Source: Rhizobium acidisoli | Lineage (GTDB): Bacteria > Pseudomonadota > Alphaproteobacteria > Rhizobiales > Rhizobiaceae | Assembly: GCF_002531755.2 (NCBI RefSeq) | Contig: NZ_CP035000.1 | Coordinates: 434,001-498,000 of the forward strand | Length of the DNA: 64,000 nucleotides | Direction: 5' to 3' | Part shown: piece after piece, positions 17,379 to 24,340 of the stretch | Numbering within the stretch: the stretch's first letter is position 1 | Layout: the number at the start of each line of letters is the position of its first letter | Program-made: the position numbers and the translations under genes | Notes under the pieces: generated by a model | Databases searched by the model: none | What the model was told of the DNA's origin: nothing | The model's input: only the letters and a program-made list of their open reading frames with translations

Positions 17379-18518
17379 TCAGCGATATTGCCTGTCGTAA
17401 CGATCGCCCAGACCGGTTAGGATTTCGTAAGATATTGTGCCGGCGTCGCGGGCAATGTGCTCGAGCGTCTGGTTCGAGCCGAGCACTTCGACCAGACTGC
17501 CCAGCGTCAGGGCGCCTTCGGGTAGCGCCGACACATCGACGGTCGCGCTGTCCATCGAAACGCGGCCGACGATCGGCAGGCGGATGCCGTTGTAATAGAT
17601 GGCGCCGCGGTCGCCGAGCGACCTCGGCAGGCCGTCGGCATAACCGGCGGCGATGGTGGCGAGGCGCATTTGCCGCTGCGTGACATGCGCGCCGCCATAG
17701 CCGACCTTGGCGCCGGCCGGCACGGTGCGGGTCTGCACGACGGCGACGTCGAGGCTGACGACGGGCTCCATCGGGTTGTTGCCGCCGGCGTTGGGCGCGC
17801 CGCCGTAAAGCGCGATGCCGGGGCGAGCGAGCACGCCGTGATAGGCGTCGCCGAGGAAGACCCCGCCGGAATTGGCGAAGGACATGTCGAAGCCAAGAAA
17901 TTGGTCAGCGATACGGGCCATCTCAGCCAACTGTTCGCCGTTCTGGTCGCTCTCCATGTCATCGGCCGAAGCGAGATGGCTCATGATGAACAGGATTTCG
18001 ACATTGCTGCCGTCGCCAAGCGCTGCCGCCAGTTCGGTTCTTTCCTCCTCGGGAAAGCCGAGCCGCGACATGCCGGTGTCGAATTGCAGCACGGCAGGCA
18101 GGCAGCGCTTCAGCATGCGCGCCGTCGCCGACCATTGCCGCCACTGGGCCAGCGAGTTGAGAACCGGGACGATGCCCGTCTCGGCGCAGGCGATCTCGTT
18201 GCCCGGCTGCAAGCCGTTCAGCACAAAAATCTGGGCGTCATGCGCAAGGGTCGGCCGCAGTCTGACCGCCTCGACGAACTGGGCGACGAAGAAATGCCGG
18301 CAGCCTTCGCCGTAGAGCGTTCTCGCGACACGCTCGGCACCGAGGCCGTAGGCGTCGGCCTTGACGACCGCCCCCGCCCGGACCGGCGCCAGCATCGATA
18401 CGAGTTTGCGGTAGTTGCGGCCGAGTGCGGCAAGATCGATCGTCAGATAGCCTGTGGCGCCCTGCGCGGTCGTGGTGGTGCGTGTGCGGGAAACCAAAAT
18501 ATCGCTATCCATGTCCAT
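17379..18518 (-). CDS. alr: Alanine racemase (catabolic, DadX type)
   Basis: 379 residues. The PLP lysine is in AVVKADAYGLGA near residue 53 and the second catalytic tyrosine in KVGYGGAHV. ATGs at 18518 and 18512 are both possible; AAGGG is better spaced for 18512. It makes D-alanine from L-alanine. Its position just upstream of dadA and divergent from an Lrp-type regulator marks it as the catabolic racemase; the biosynthetic alr would normally lie elsewhere in the genome. Confidence 0.9.
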   Translation of the reverse strand: MDMDSDILVSRTRTTTTAQGATGYLTIDLAALGRNYRKLVSMLAPVRAGAVVKADAYGLGAERVARTLYGEGCRHFFVAQFVEAVRLRPTLAHDAQIFVLNGLQPGNEIACAETGIVPVLNSLAQWRQWSATARMLKRCLPAVLQFDTGMSRLGFPEEERTELAAALGDGSNVEILFIMSHLASADDMESDQNGEQLAEMARIADQFLGFDMSFANSGGVFLGDAYHGVLARPGIALYGGAPNAGGNNPMEPVVSLDVAVVQTRTVPAGAKVGYGGAHVTQRQMRLATIAAGYADGLPRSLGDRGAIYYNGIRLPIVGRVSMDSATVDVSALPEGALTLGSLVEVLGSNQTLEHIARDAGTISYEILTGLGDRYDRQYR

Positions 18519-18639
18519 CCCTTCTCGATCTCAATGAAGTTTATGAAACAATGCGCGAAATTGCCTATCATTCAGCAACAGGTTATTGCACGATTTGCCT
18601 ATTATCCGCATAATCGATGAAAATTTGGAATAATCCATC

Positions 18640-19104
18640 ATGGCCGCTCTCGACTCGATCGATCGCAATATACTGAGGCTGCTGCGCCTCGACGCGCGCA
18701 TGAGCAATACCAAGCTCGCCGCCGAGATCGGCCTGTCGCCGTCCGCCTGCCTCAGGCGCATCAAGATCATGGAAAAGTCAGGGGTGATCCGCGGCTATAC
18801 GGCGCTGGTGGACACCGGCAATGCGGACGAGATGATCGCCGTGATCATCAACATTACGCTCGAGCGACAGACGGAGGACCATCTCGACCGCTTCGAGGCG
18901 GCGGTCCGCCGGCATCCCGAGATCCGCGAATGTTTTCTGATGACGGGCGATTCCGACTATCTGCTGCGCGTGGAGGTCGCCAGTCCGGGCGAATTCGAGC
19001 GGATCCACAAGGAAATCCTGTCGACCCTGCCGGGCGTTCTCAGGATTCATTCCAGCTTCTCGATCCGCAATGTTCTGGCGACGCGCACCAGAGGCAGACG
19101 TTAA
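18640..19104 (+). CDS. Lrp/AsnC-family transcriptional regulator
   Basis: 154 residues. An N-terminal helix-turn-helix (ILRLLRLDARMSNTKLAAEIGLSPSACLRRI region, about residues 9-45) is followed by a RAM/AsnC ligand-binding domain with GDSDYLLRVEV. The 121-base AT-rich gap shared with the divergent alanine racemase gene is the probable binding region. By analogy with other DadR/BkdR-type Lrp proteins it likely activates alr-dadA in response to alanine. Confidence 0.9.
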   Translation: MAALDSIDRNILRLLRLDARMSNTKLAAEIGLSPSACLRRIKIMEKSGVIRGYTALVDTGNADEMIAVIINITLERQTEDHLDRFEAAVRRHPEIRECFLMTGDSDYLLRVEVASPGEFERIHKEILSTLPGVLRIHSSFSIRNVLATRTRGRR

Positions 19105-19120
19105 AACGCGATCCCCACGC

Positions 19121-19843
19121 TCATATCAATTCAAGCGCCGTGGCCCTGGCGACCGCTTCACTCGTCGTCGCGACAGTCAGCTTGCGGCGCGCCGAGGCAA
19201 GATAGAGCTGCACCGCGCTCACCGAAATGCACAAGCGGGCGCAAATCTGCTTTGCCAGCAGGCCATTGGCGGTCATCTGCAAACATTGCAGCTCGCGGCG
19301 CGACAATTGCGGAAAATCCGCGGTTTTTCTCATCCCCGACAGAACCATGGCACGGTCATGAAGATGGTGGGCGAGAAACTGCAGGTCGCGCATGCTGTCC
19401 ATGCGGAACTGTCGCCAATAAGAATCCGGGTGAGTGGAGGTGACCGTAAACAGCGAGCGCTCGCCTTGAGGTCCTCGTACCGGCAGCGTAACGCCCTGCC
19501 GGCCGATACCGAAGGCCATCGCCTCCTTGAAGAAGCCGCATGCCCGGCCTGAATCCCATTTTGATGCGGACCATTCCACCGGCAGAAAACCGCGCCGGCC
19601 GAGCCGCACGACGGGGTCGATGCTGAAGTAATCCCGGGCAATATATTGTTTCACCCACTCGGGCGGGTAGGTCAGCATCAGCAACGGATTGTTGGCTGCC
19701 GTCGCCGAACGGGTCACATGCAGAACCATATGCGATATCGCATAAATATGGCGCACTTCATCCAGCGTTGTTTCCAGATCCTGCAATGTCGGCGATGCGG
19801 AGATCCGGTCCAGACAATCGAAAAAACGAGAACTGCTCAGCAT
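19121..19843 (-). CDS. LuxR-family quorum-sensing receptor
   Basis: 240 residues. The autoinducer-binding domain keeps the invariant Trp63, Tyr67, Asp76, Pro77 and Trp91, matching TraR W57/Y61/D70/P71/W85 with a constant offset of six. The C-terminal GerE-type helix-turn-helix is LSRRELQCLQMTANGLLAKQI. It should bind the acyl-homoserine lactone made by the synthase encoded 191 bases upstream on the same strand. I cannot say which named rhizobial system (Rai, Cin, Tra or another) it belongs to. Confidence 0.9.
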   Translation of the reverse strand: MLSSSRFFDCLDRISASPTLQDLETTLDEVRHIYAISHMVLHVTRSATAANNPLLMLTYPPEWVKQYIARDYFSIDPVVRLGRRGFLPVEWSASKWDSGRACGFFKEAMAFGIGRQGVTLPVRGPQGERSLFTVTSTHPDSYWRQFRMDSMRDLQFLAHHLHDRAMVLSGMRKTADFPQLSRRELQCLQMTANGLLAKQICARLCISVSAVQLYLASARRKLTVATTSEAVARATALELI

Positions 19844-20034
19844 GAGATGGACTCGTGGTTGTGCGATTCATTTTCCACTCGCATCGGTATCATTTAGCGA
19901 CTGCTGATAATAGCCTGTTCACGGCATGACGTGAAAAATACGTTAAGGCTCGGCGCGGCACAGGCCGCGGCCGAGGCGTAGCCGCATCCGCCCGCAGACT
20001 GCCTGGATGGCGATTAGGCTGGCCACTGCGGCAT

Positions 20035-20688
20035 TCACCGCATGCCGCCATGTCCTTCGCCGATGACCGTTGCCGCAGGAGTGGAGGGCACCTTATCGAG
20101 AAGACGGGACAGGTTGGCTTGAAGTGTCCTGCTATGGTCTGCCGTCACGTCCCATAAACCGACATACAGGTTGCCGATCTCGGGCCTCGATCGGGCAAGC
20201 GGCGTCGGTCTCCAGCCGATCCGGCGATAGACGCCGATCATCGCGGCGTCATAAACGCCGGCGATGCTTTCGATACCGGTGTCGAGCGCCAGATCGCAAA
20301 GCCCCGAGAGCAGCTCGGTCGCGACGGTGCGCGACGAATTTTGAGCGGCGTCAATAGCAAGCGGATGAACGCAAAAGCGGGTGCATTCCCAGCATGTCGG
20401 GCTATCGACGTCGATGGGCTGATCAAAGAAATCCCGGAACTCGCTTTTGAGCATCGTCGCGCCGGTGGTCGGCAGCAGGCGCAGCGAACCCGTCAGTGTA
20501 CCGGAAGGCTGTTGCGTGACGAGATAGACGGGGTCTTCCGTCTCGTCGTATCGGTCCCTTTCGCACTGGTCCCTGACATCGACCTGCCATCCCAGCCGAT
20601 CGCGGAAAACGGCGGCGCGCGCCCGAAACATGTCGTCGAAAGCACGCCGGTCGGTATCGAGCATATCTCTGGTGAGTATCCGCAACAT
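20035..20688 (-). CDS. Acyl-homoserine-lactone synthase (LuxI family)
   Basis: 217 residues from ATG 20688, preceded by AGGAGGG. With this start the LuxI signature residues fall at canonical numbers: Arg24, Phe28, Trp34, Asp45, Asp48, Arg70, Glu101 and Arg104, which fixes the start (the frame is open to 20718). It makes an acyl-homoserine lactone from SAM and acyl-ACP; chain length cannot be read. A lux-box palindrome lies 53 bases upstream and the receptor gene lies downstream on the same strand. Confidence 0.92.
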   Translation of the reverse strand: MLRILTRDMLDTDRRAFDDMFRARAAVFRDRLGWQVDVRDQCERDRYDETEDPVYLVTQQPSGTLTGSLRLLPTTGATMLKSEFRDFFDQPIDVDSPTCWECTRFCVHPLAIDAAQNSSRTVATELLSGLCDLALDTGIESIAGVYDAAMIGVYRRIGWRPTPLARSRPEIGNLYVGLWDVTADHSRTLQANLSRLLDKVPSTPAATVIGEGHGGMR

Positions 20689-20739
20689 ATCCGTCCCTCC
20701 TGATCGTCGATGTTTCACAACAGGAGGCCGATCCGAAGC

Positions 20740-20761
20740 AATCTGGATATTTCACCAGATT
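20740..20761. promoter_or_regulatory. lux-box palindrome upstream of the luxI gene
   Basis: AATCTGG-N8-CCAGATT is a perfect inverted repeat; its core is CTG-N10-CAG, the lux/tra-box pattern. It is 53 bases upstream of the synthase ATG and 107 bases upstream of the divergent XRE gene, so the adjacent LuxR protein could activate either or both. The position fits a positive-feedback activator site. Confidence 0.75.
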
Positions 20762-20867
20762 GACCGGCACTTCGCCTTGTCTTTCATTTTCACCAGAATT
20801 TCGAAGCTCGACCGATCGAAAGCTCTTCGTGATTGCCAATGCGAATGTACCAAGGGGAGGATTGTTG

Positions 20868-21224
20868 ATGACTCACGACCTGGCGCGCGGCAGGCGCATT
20901 CGGGAGGCGATATCCCGCGGCAAGTTCCGGAAAGTTCACGCCCTGGCGGCCGAACTGGACGTGTCCGTCGCGGCCGTCTCGCGCTGGCAGAATGGTGGTC
21001 ATACCTCGCTGGAAAGTGCCTGCGCGCTCGCCCATCTGCTGGATGTCTCCCTCGACTGGCTGCTCCTTGGGCGAGGCACGATGGACTGGCATAGGAACAG
21101 CGCCATCTCCGCCACGGAATTGCAATTGGTCCTGGCGCTGCGCAACCGGTCCGCCGCAACGCAGTCCAATCTCGTCGGGCTGGTTGAATCCATTCCTCCG
21201 GAGCACCCAAAACGCCAGGCATGA
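20868..21224 (+). CDS. Small XRE-type helix-turn-helix protein
   Basis: 118 residues from ATG 20868 with AAGGGGAGG seven bases upstream. The helix-turn-helix is at about residues 20-65 (VHALAAELDVSVAAVSRWQNGG, then ALAHLLDVSLDWLLLG). It is divergent from luxI across the lux-box region and upstream of the tandem paralogues, so it may be a quorum-controlled repressor or modulator of either. No effector domain is visible. Confidence 0.8.
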   Translation: MTHDLARGRRIREAISRGKFRKVHALAAELDVSVAAVSRWQNGGHTSLESACALAHLLDVSLDWLLLGRGTMDWHRNSAISATELQLVLALRNRSAATQSNLVGLVESIPPEHPKRQA

Positions 21225-21239
21225 TTTCGCCTGGCTTTT
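21214..21239 (+). terminator. Intrinsic terminator overlapping the XRE stop codon
   Basis: GCCAGGC and GCCTGGC pair and are followed by TTTT. The TGA stop of the XRE gene (21222-21224) lies in the loop. This separates the XRE transcript from the tandem genes downstream. Confidence 0.7.
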
Positions 21240-21392
21240 CAACCTGCGATCAACACCTTAAGGTTGAGAAAAAGAAAATAATCGGGCAATCTTCTAGTCA
21301 GGGTTTCAATCACGGCAGAACGGCCAGCCATCCGTGTCCTCGCCGCCGCAGAGACCCTTGTTTTCACTCTCAACGCAGAAGGGGTGCCGACC

Positions 21393-22064
21393 ATGTCTAC
21401 ATTGCTGACCATCAACGTCAAAAACTACGAGTCGCAGACGCAAAACTTCTACTTTTTCCAGCAGCCGGCGATTTATACCGGCGGCGGACAGGTCTATTCG
21501 AACAGCCTTTTCTCGCAATCGCTCGGCAACTACGATGCCACGGGTGCGATCCTGACCTTCCAGGTCAACCTGCAATATTATGCCGGCATCCAGCAGGCGA
21601 ACACACCGCCGCAAATTGGCGCTTCTTCCGGCTATGCATCGGCCAGCCGCGCCATCGATCTCGCGCCAAGTTCGGGGGGCAGCGGCAGACCGAACGACTG
21701 GACGACCGCGACGGTCAATCCGCTTGGTCTTTCCGCGCCGATCTACGGTGAAGGTGTGCAGCCTGGCGCCTTCCGCATCACCACGCCGGTCTTCAACTCA
21801 CCCCCCTACTACAATGTCGGCTCGGCGGTTGCCGTCAATGGCGGCATCGTTCTCTCCAACTTCGTGCAGGCAAACCCGGCCAGCAACACCGATTGCCAGC
21901 CGATCCTGAAATATTACGTCCAAACCGGTTCCTACACGCCAGGTGTCGTGATGAATTTCACGCAGTCGAGCGTGAACGCGGCGCTGTCCGATTTCACCGG
22001 CGGTTATTCCATCTGCAACGTCAGCCTGAAATCTGACGGCACCTGGACGACACAACTCCAGTAA
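21393..22064 (+). CDS. Unknown protein, tandem paralogue A
   Basis: 223 residues from ATG 21393 (AGAAGGGG upstream; the in-frame GTG at 21384 is less likely). It has no signal peptide or membrane segment and is rich in Ser, Thr, Asn, Gln, Tyr and Gly, like a beta-rich structural protein. Landmarks shared with the next gene: LTINVKN...QTQNFYFFQQPA at the start, SLGNY, NPLGLSAP in the middle and DFTGGYS near the end. I do not recognise the family. It is preceded by the XRE terminator and followed by a strong hairpin. Confidence 0.75.
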   Translation: MSTLLTINVKNYESQTQNFYFFQQPAIYTGGGQVYSNSLFSQSLGNYDATGAILTFQVNLQYYAGIQQANTPPQIGASSGYASASRAIDLAPSSGGSGRPNDWTTATVNPLGLSAPIYGEGVQPGAFRITTPVFNSPPYYNVGSAVAVNGGIVLSNFVQANPASNTDCQPILKYYVQTGSYTPGVVMNFTQSSVNAALSDFTGGYSICNVSLKSDGTWTTQLQ

Positions 22065-22074
22065 GTCTCCGCAG

Positions 22075-22150
22075 GCATGCGGGTGAAGAACCGTCCCCTC
22101 TTCAACCGCATGCGCACCATCCGCGCGATTGCCGCCGCCGGCCAAGGCGG
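22075..22150 (+). terminator. Two hairpins between the tandem paralogues
   Basis: GCATGCGGGTGAAGA (22075-22089) pairs with TCTTCAACCGCATGC (22099-22113) with one mismatch, 11 bases after the stop of paralogue A. A second GC-rich hairpin (CCGCCG...CGGCGG) follows at about 22129-22150. They could attenuate transcription into paralogue B or stabilise the upstream message. Confidence 0.55.
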
Positions 22151-22186
22151 CGGACAGGCTGAATCTCAGAGGGGATTTCGCACGCC

Positions 22187-22909
22187 ATGACCAGTTCGTC
22201 CTATCAGATCATCGTTCGGAACCTGTCGCAGACGACGCAATATTTCTATGTCTTTCAGAAGCAAGCCGCATTTCCGTCGTCGTTGCCGAGCCCGGCTTCC
22301 ATCCTCAGCGGCAGTCTCGGCTGCCAAAGCGTCGGCAATTACGCCAGTTCGGGAGCTCAGATCAATTTCGGCCTGGACAGCCAGGTCTATGCAGGCGCCC
22401 TCAGCACCAAACAGTCAGCGTCGTCCTCTCAGCTTATCGCGCTTATTTCGCTCAATGCCGCCACCCGATCCATAGTCACCAGCACCACGGCCGCCCGACC
22501 GGTTGCGCTCACGACTGCTGACGGTTCGCCGGACAACTCCACGACCTTGACGCTCGATCCTCTCGGGCTTTCCGCGCCTGCCAATCAAACCGGGATCGCG
22601 ATCGGCGGCTTTGGCATGAACGTGCCGTCCTATACGCCGTTGCCAAACCCCGAACTTTATTGCGGCGTCGCCGCCCTGAATAGCAGTGAGGCGATCATCC
22701 TCTCGAGCTTCATCGCTCCCACCCCCAACGCCGTCATGAACTGCGTACCGAAGCAGATCTTCTTCGTGAAGATGGGCTACCAGCCGATGGGAAGCATGGT
22801 GGCCTATGACGAGAGCAACGCGGCCTGCTGCGATTTCACCACCGGCTATGCGACCTACACCGTGACCTACAACGCCAACGGAACGTTTTCGGCGACTGGA
22901 GGTCCATAG
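22187..22909 (+). CDS. Unknown protein, tandem paralogue B
   Basis: 240 residues. It shares with paralogue A an IIVRNLSQTTQYFYVFQKQA opening, SVGNY, DPLGLSAP, a PSYTPLPNPELYCGVAALN segment matching PVFNSPPYYNVGSAVAVN, an IILSSFI matching IVLSNFV, and DFTTGYA near the end. Overall identity is modest, so the duplication is old. It has several cysteines, including a CC pair, but no signal peptide or membrane segment. Function unknown; the pair may be cytoplasmic assemblies or be exported by a non-Sec route. Confidence 0.75.
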   Translation: MTSSSYQIIVRNLSQTTQYFYVFQKQAAFPSSLPSPASILSGSLGCQSVGNYASSGAQINFGLDSQVYAGALSTKQSASSSQLIALISLNAATRSIVTSTTAARPVALTTADGSPDNSTTLTLDPLGLSAPANQTGIAIGGFGMNVPSYTPLPNPELYCGVAALNSSEAIILSSFIAPTPNAVMNCVPKQIFFVKMGYQPMGSMVAYDESNAACCDFTTGYATYTVTYNANGTFSATGGP

Positions 22910-22976
22910 ACCCAGAAATCCTTCCCCATCGACGCTTCAGCAAACCATCAACCCTGCAAACGAAAGGAACATAGCA

Positions 22977-23378
22977 ATGTTGCGCACCACGTTTAAATTC
23001 GCTGGCCGAACAGCACGCGGTAGGATCGCCGGCGGGCTTGTCGTTGCCGTCCTCTCTCTCCTCGCAACCGCGCTGCCCGCCGCCGCGCAGCTCGCCTTTT
23101 CGCCCGATTGCCGGAACCACCAGCCGATCGCCGTCGCACCGCCGCAGGATGCGATCCTGTTCACCAAGCAGCCGGCGCCCCATCCGAATGGAACGGCCTC
23201 CATCTTCGCCATCAACGGACTGGATACCTACGTCATACCGCAAGGGGCCAACTCCTGCGTCGTCGCAGCACCTCACGCGAATGACAATTACTGCTTCATT
23301 GCCCGCAACGACAACACGATTGACGGCGTCGGTTTTGCCGCCATTCGAAATCCGGGCGGTCTGACTGCCTGCCAATGA
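22977..23378 (+). CDS. Small exported protein of unknown function
   Basis: 133 residues with a clear signal peptide (hydrophobic core VVAVLSLLATALPAAAQ, cleavage probably after AAA near residue 37). The mature ~96 residues contain four cysteines, which could form disulfides in the periplasm or outside. It starts 67 bases after paralogue B in the same direction and may be part of the same transcription unit. Family not recognised. Confidence 0.7.
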   Translation: MLRTTFKFAGRTARGRIAGGLVVAVLSLLATALPAAAQLAFSPDCRNHQPIAVAPPQDAILFTKQPAPHPNGTASIFAINGLDTYVIPQGANSCVVAAPHANDNYCFIARNDNTIDGVGFAAIRNPGGLTACQ

Positions 23379-23407
23379 GAGCCGAACTCCGGCTCAAAAC
23401 GATCCCC

Positions 23408-23441
23408 CTCTCCGTCTTGCGCGAAGGTTCAAGACGGGGAG
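23408..23441 (+). terminator. Hairpin after the small exported protein gene
   Basis: CTCTCCGTCTTG pairs with CAAGACGGGGAG with one mismatch about 30 bases past the stop codon. No strong T-run follows. It probably closes the transcription unit that begins with the tandem paralogues. Confidence 0.5.
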
Positions 23442-23726
23442 TTGCTGATTTGCGCAACCGGGCGGCGCCGGCAGGGCCTCGATCAATTCTCAACGCCGCA
23501 GCCTTGCGGGTCGCTCATAAGCGGCGGATTATTGGCTGCGGTGCCGACTAATGCATGTCGCCCGGAAGTGTGCAGCCGTTCCGGGATAACGGCATGCATA
23601 AAAACAAAGAGCTAAAGCGCGTCGCATGAATCAAGTTTGATGCGACGCGCTTTAGAACCTGAACCTCTGCGGAACAATCGGCAGCGTTCAGCGGTTTGGT
23701 AGAGCCGCTTAAACGGGGAGGCTATC
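23442..23726. other. Intergenic stretch, no gene seen
   Basis: The gap from 23379 to 23726 holds the terminator hairpin at 23408-23441 and the repeat at 23612-23655. No open frame with a start and ribosome binding site is visible in the remainder; GGGGAGG at about 23715 is the ribosome binding site of the next gene. Confidence 0.6.
23612..23655. repeat. Rhizobial palindromic repeat, 16-base perfect arms
   Basis: CTAAAGCGCGTCGCAT and ATGCGACGCGCTTTAG form a perfect inverted repeat with a 12-base loop. I recognise the GCGCGTCGCAT type as dispersed through rhizobial genomes. It lies 72 bases before the next gene and may end upstream transcription. Confidence 0.7.
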
Positions 23727-24245
23727 ATGCGTGCTGTTCTGATCGCTGCTATATTCTCGCTGTCCTGCCTGCCTCACACAGCAAAGGCGTCGGAGTCAGG
23801 ATTCTTGCGATCCCTGGCGGGCGATTGGCGCGGGACCGGTATGGTTCTCACCAAGATCGGCGGAACAAACTTCAATGTTTCCTGCACGCTCAAATCAGAC
23901 GCGAGCGAATCCGCAGTTTCGATGAACGGGAAATGCCGCGGCCTTGCGGTTTTCACAAGAGCGTTCTCGGCCAATGTCAAAGCCTTGGGACAACGATACA
24001 CCGGCAACTACATCGGGCCATCGGGACAGCCGTCCAAACTGGTCGGCAGCAGGCAGGGCGACGCGCTCAATCTTCGCGTGACCTGGGCTCGCGTGGTCAA
24101 TGGCGACCGAAACGCCATGTTGATGATCGAGAAAGTCGGACAGGACAGGCTTCGGCTTCAGACGGTCGATCAGGATCCGACGTCAGGCAAATCCGTGGTG
24201 ACGAGCCGCATCGATTTGCAACGTCCCGCTGCAGCGGGAAGGTAG
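23727..24245 (+). CDS. Exported hypothetical protein
   Basis: 172 residues with a signal peptide (MRAVLIAAIFSLSCLPHTAKA) and GGGGAGG upstream of the ATG. The mature part opens with FLRSLAGDWRGTGMV, a pattern seen in small beta-barrel, lipocalin-like proteins, and keeps two cysteines. No catalytic motif is seen. It is convergent with the histidine kinase gene. Function unknown. Confidence 0.72.
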   Translation: MRAVLIAAIFSLSCLPHTAKASESGFLRSLAGDWRGTGMVLTKIGGTNFNVSCTLKSDASESAVSMNGKCRGLAVFTRAFSANVKALGQRYTGNYIGPSGQPSKLVGSRQGDALNLRVTWARVVNGDRNAMLMIEKVGQDRLRLQTVDQDPTSGKSVVTSRIDLQRPAAAGR

Positions 24246-24340
24246 GAATCTCTGGCCGGAATGCCGGTGGGCGCATGGACGTCCTGACCGGCTTCAAGCC
24301 GCCCTGCTTCCGGACACATCTGCTCGAAGGCACTATGTCC

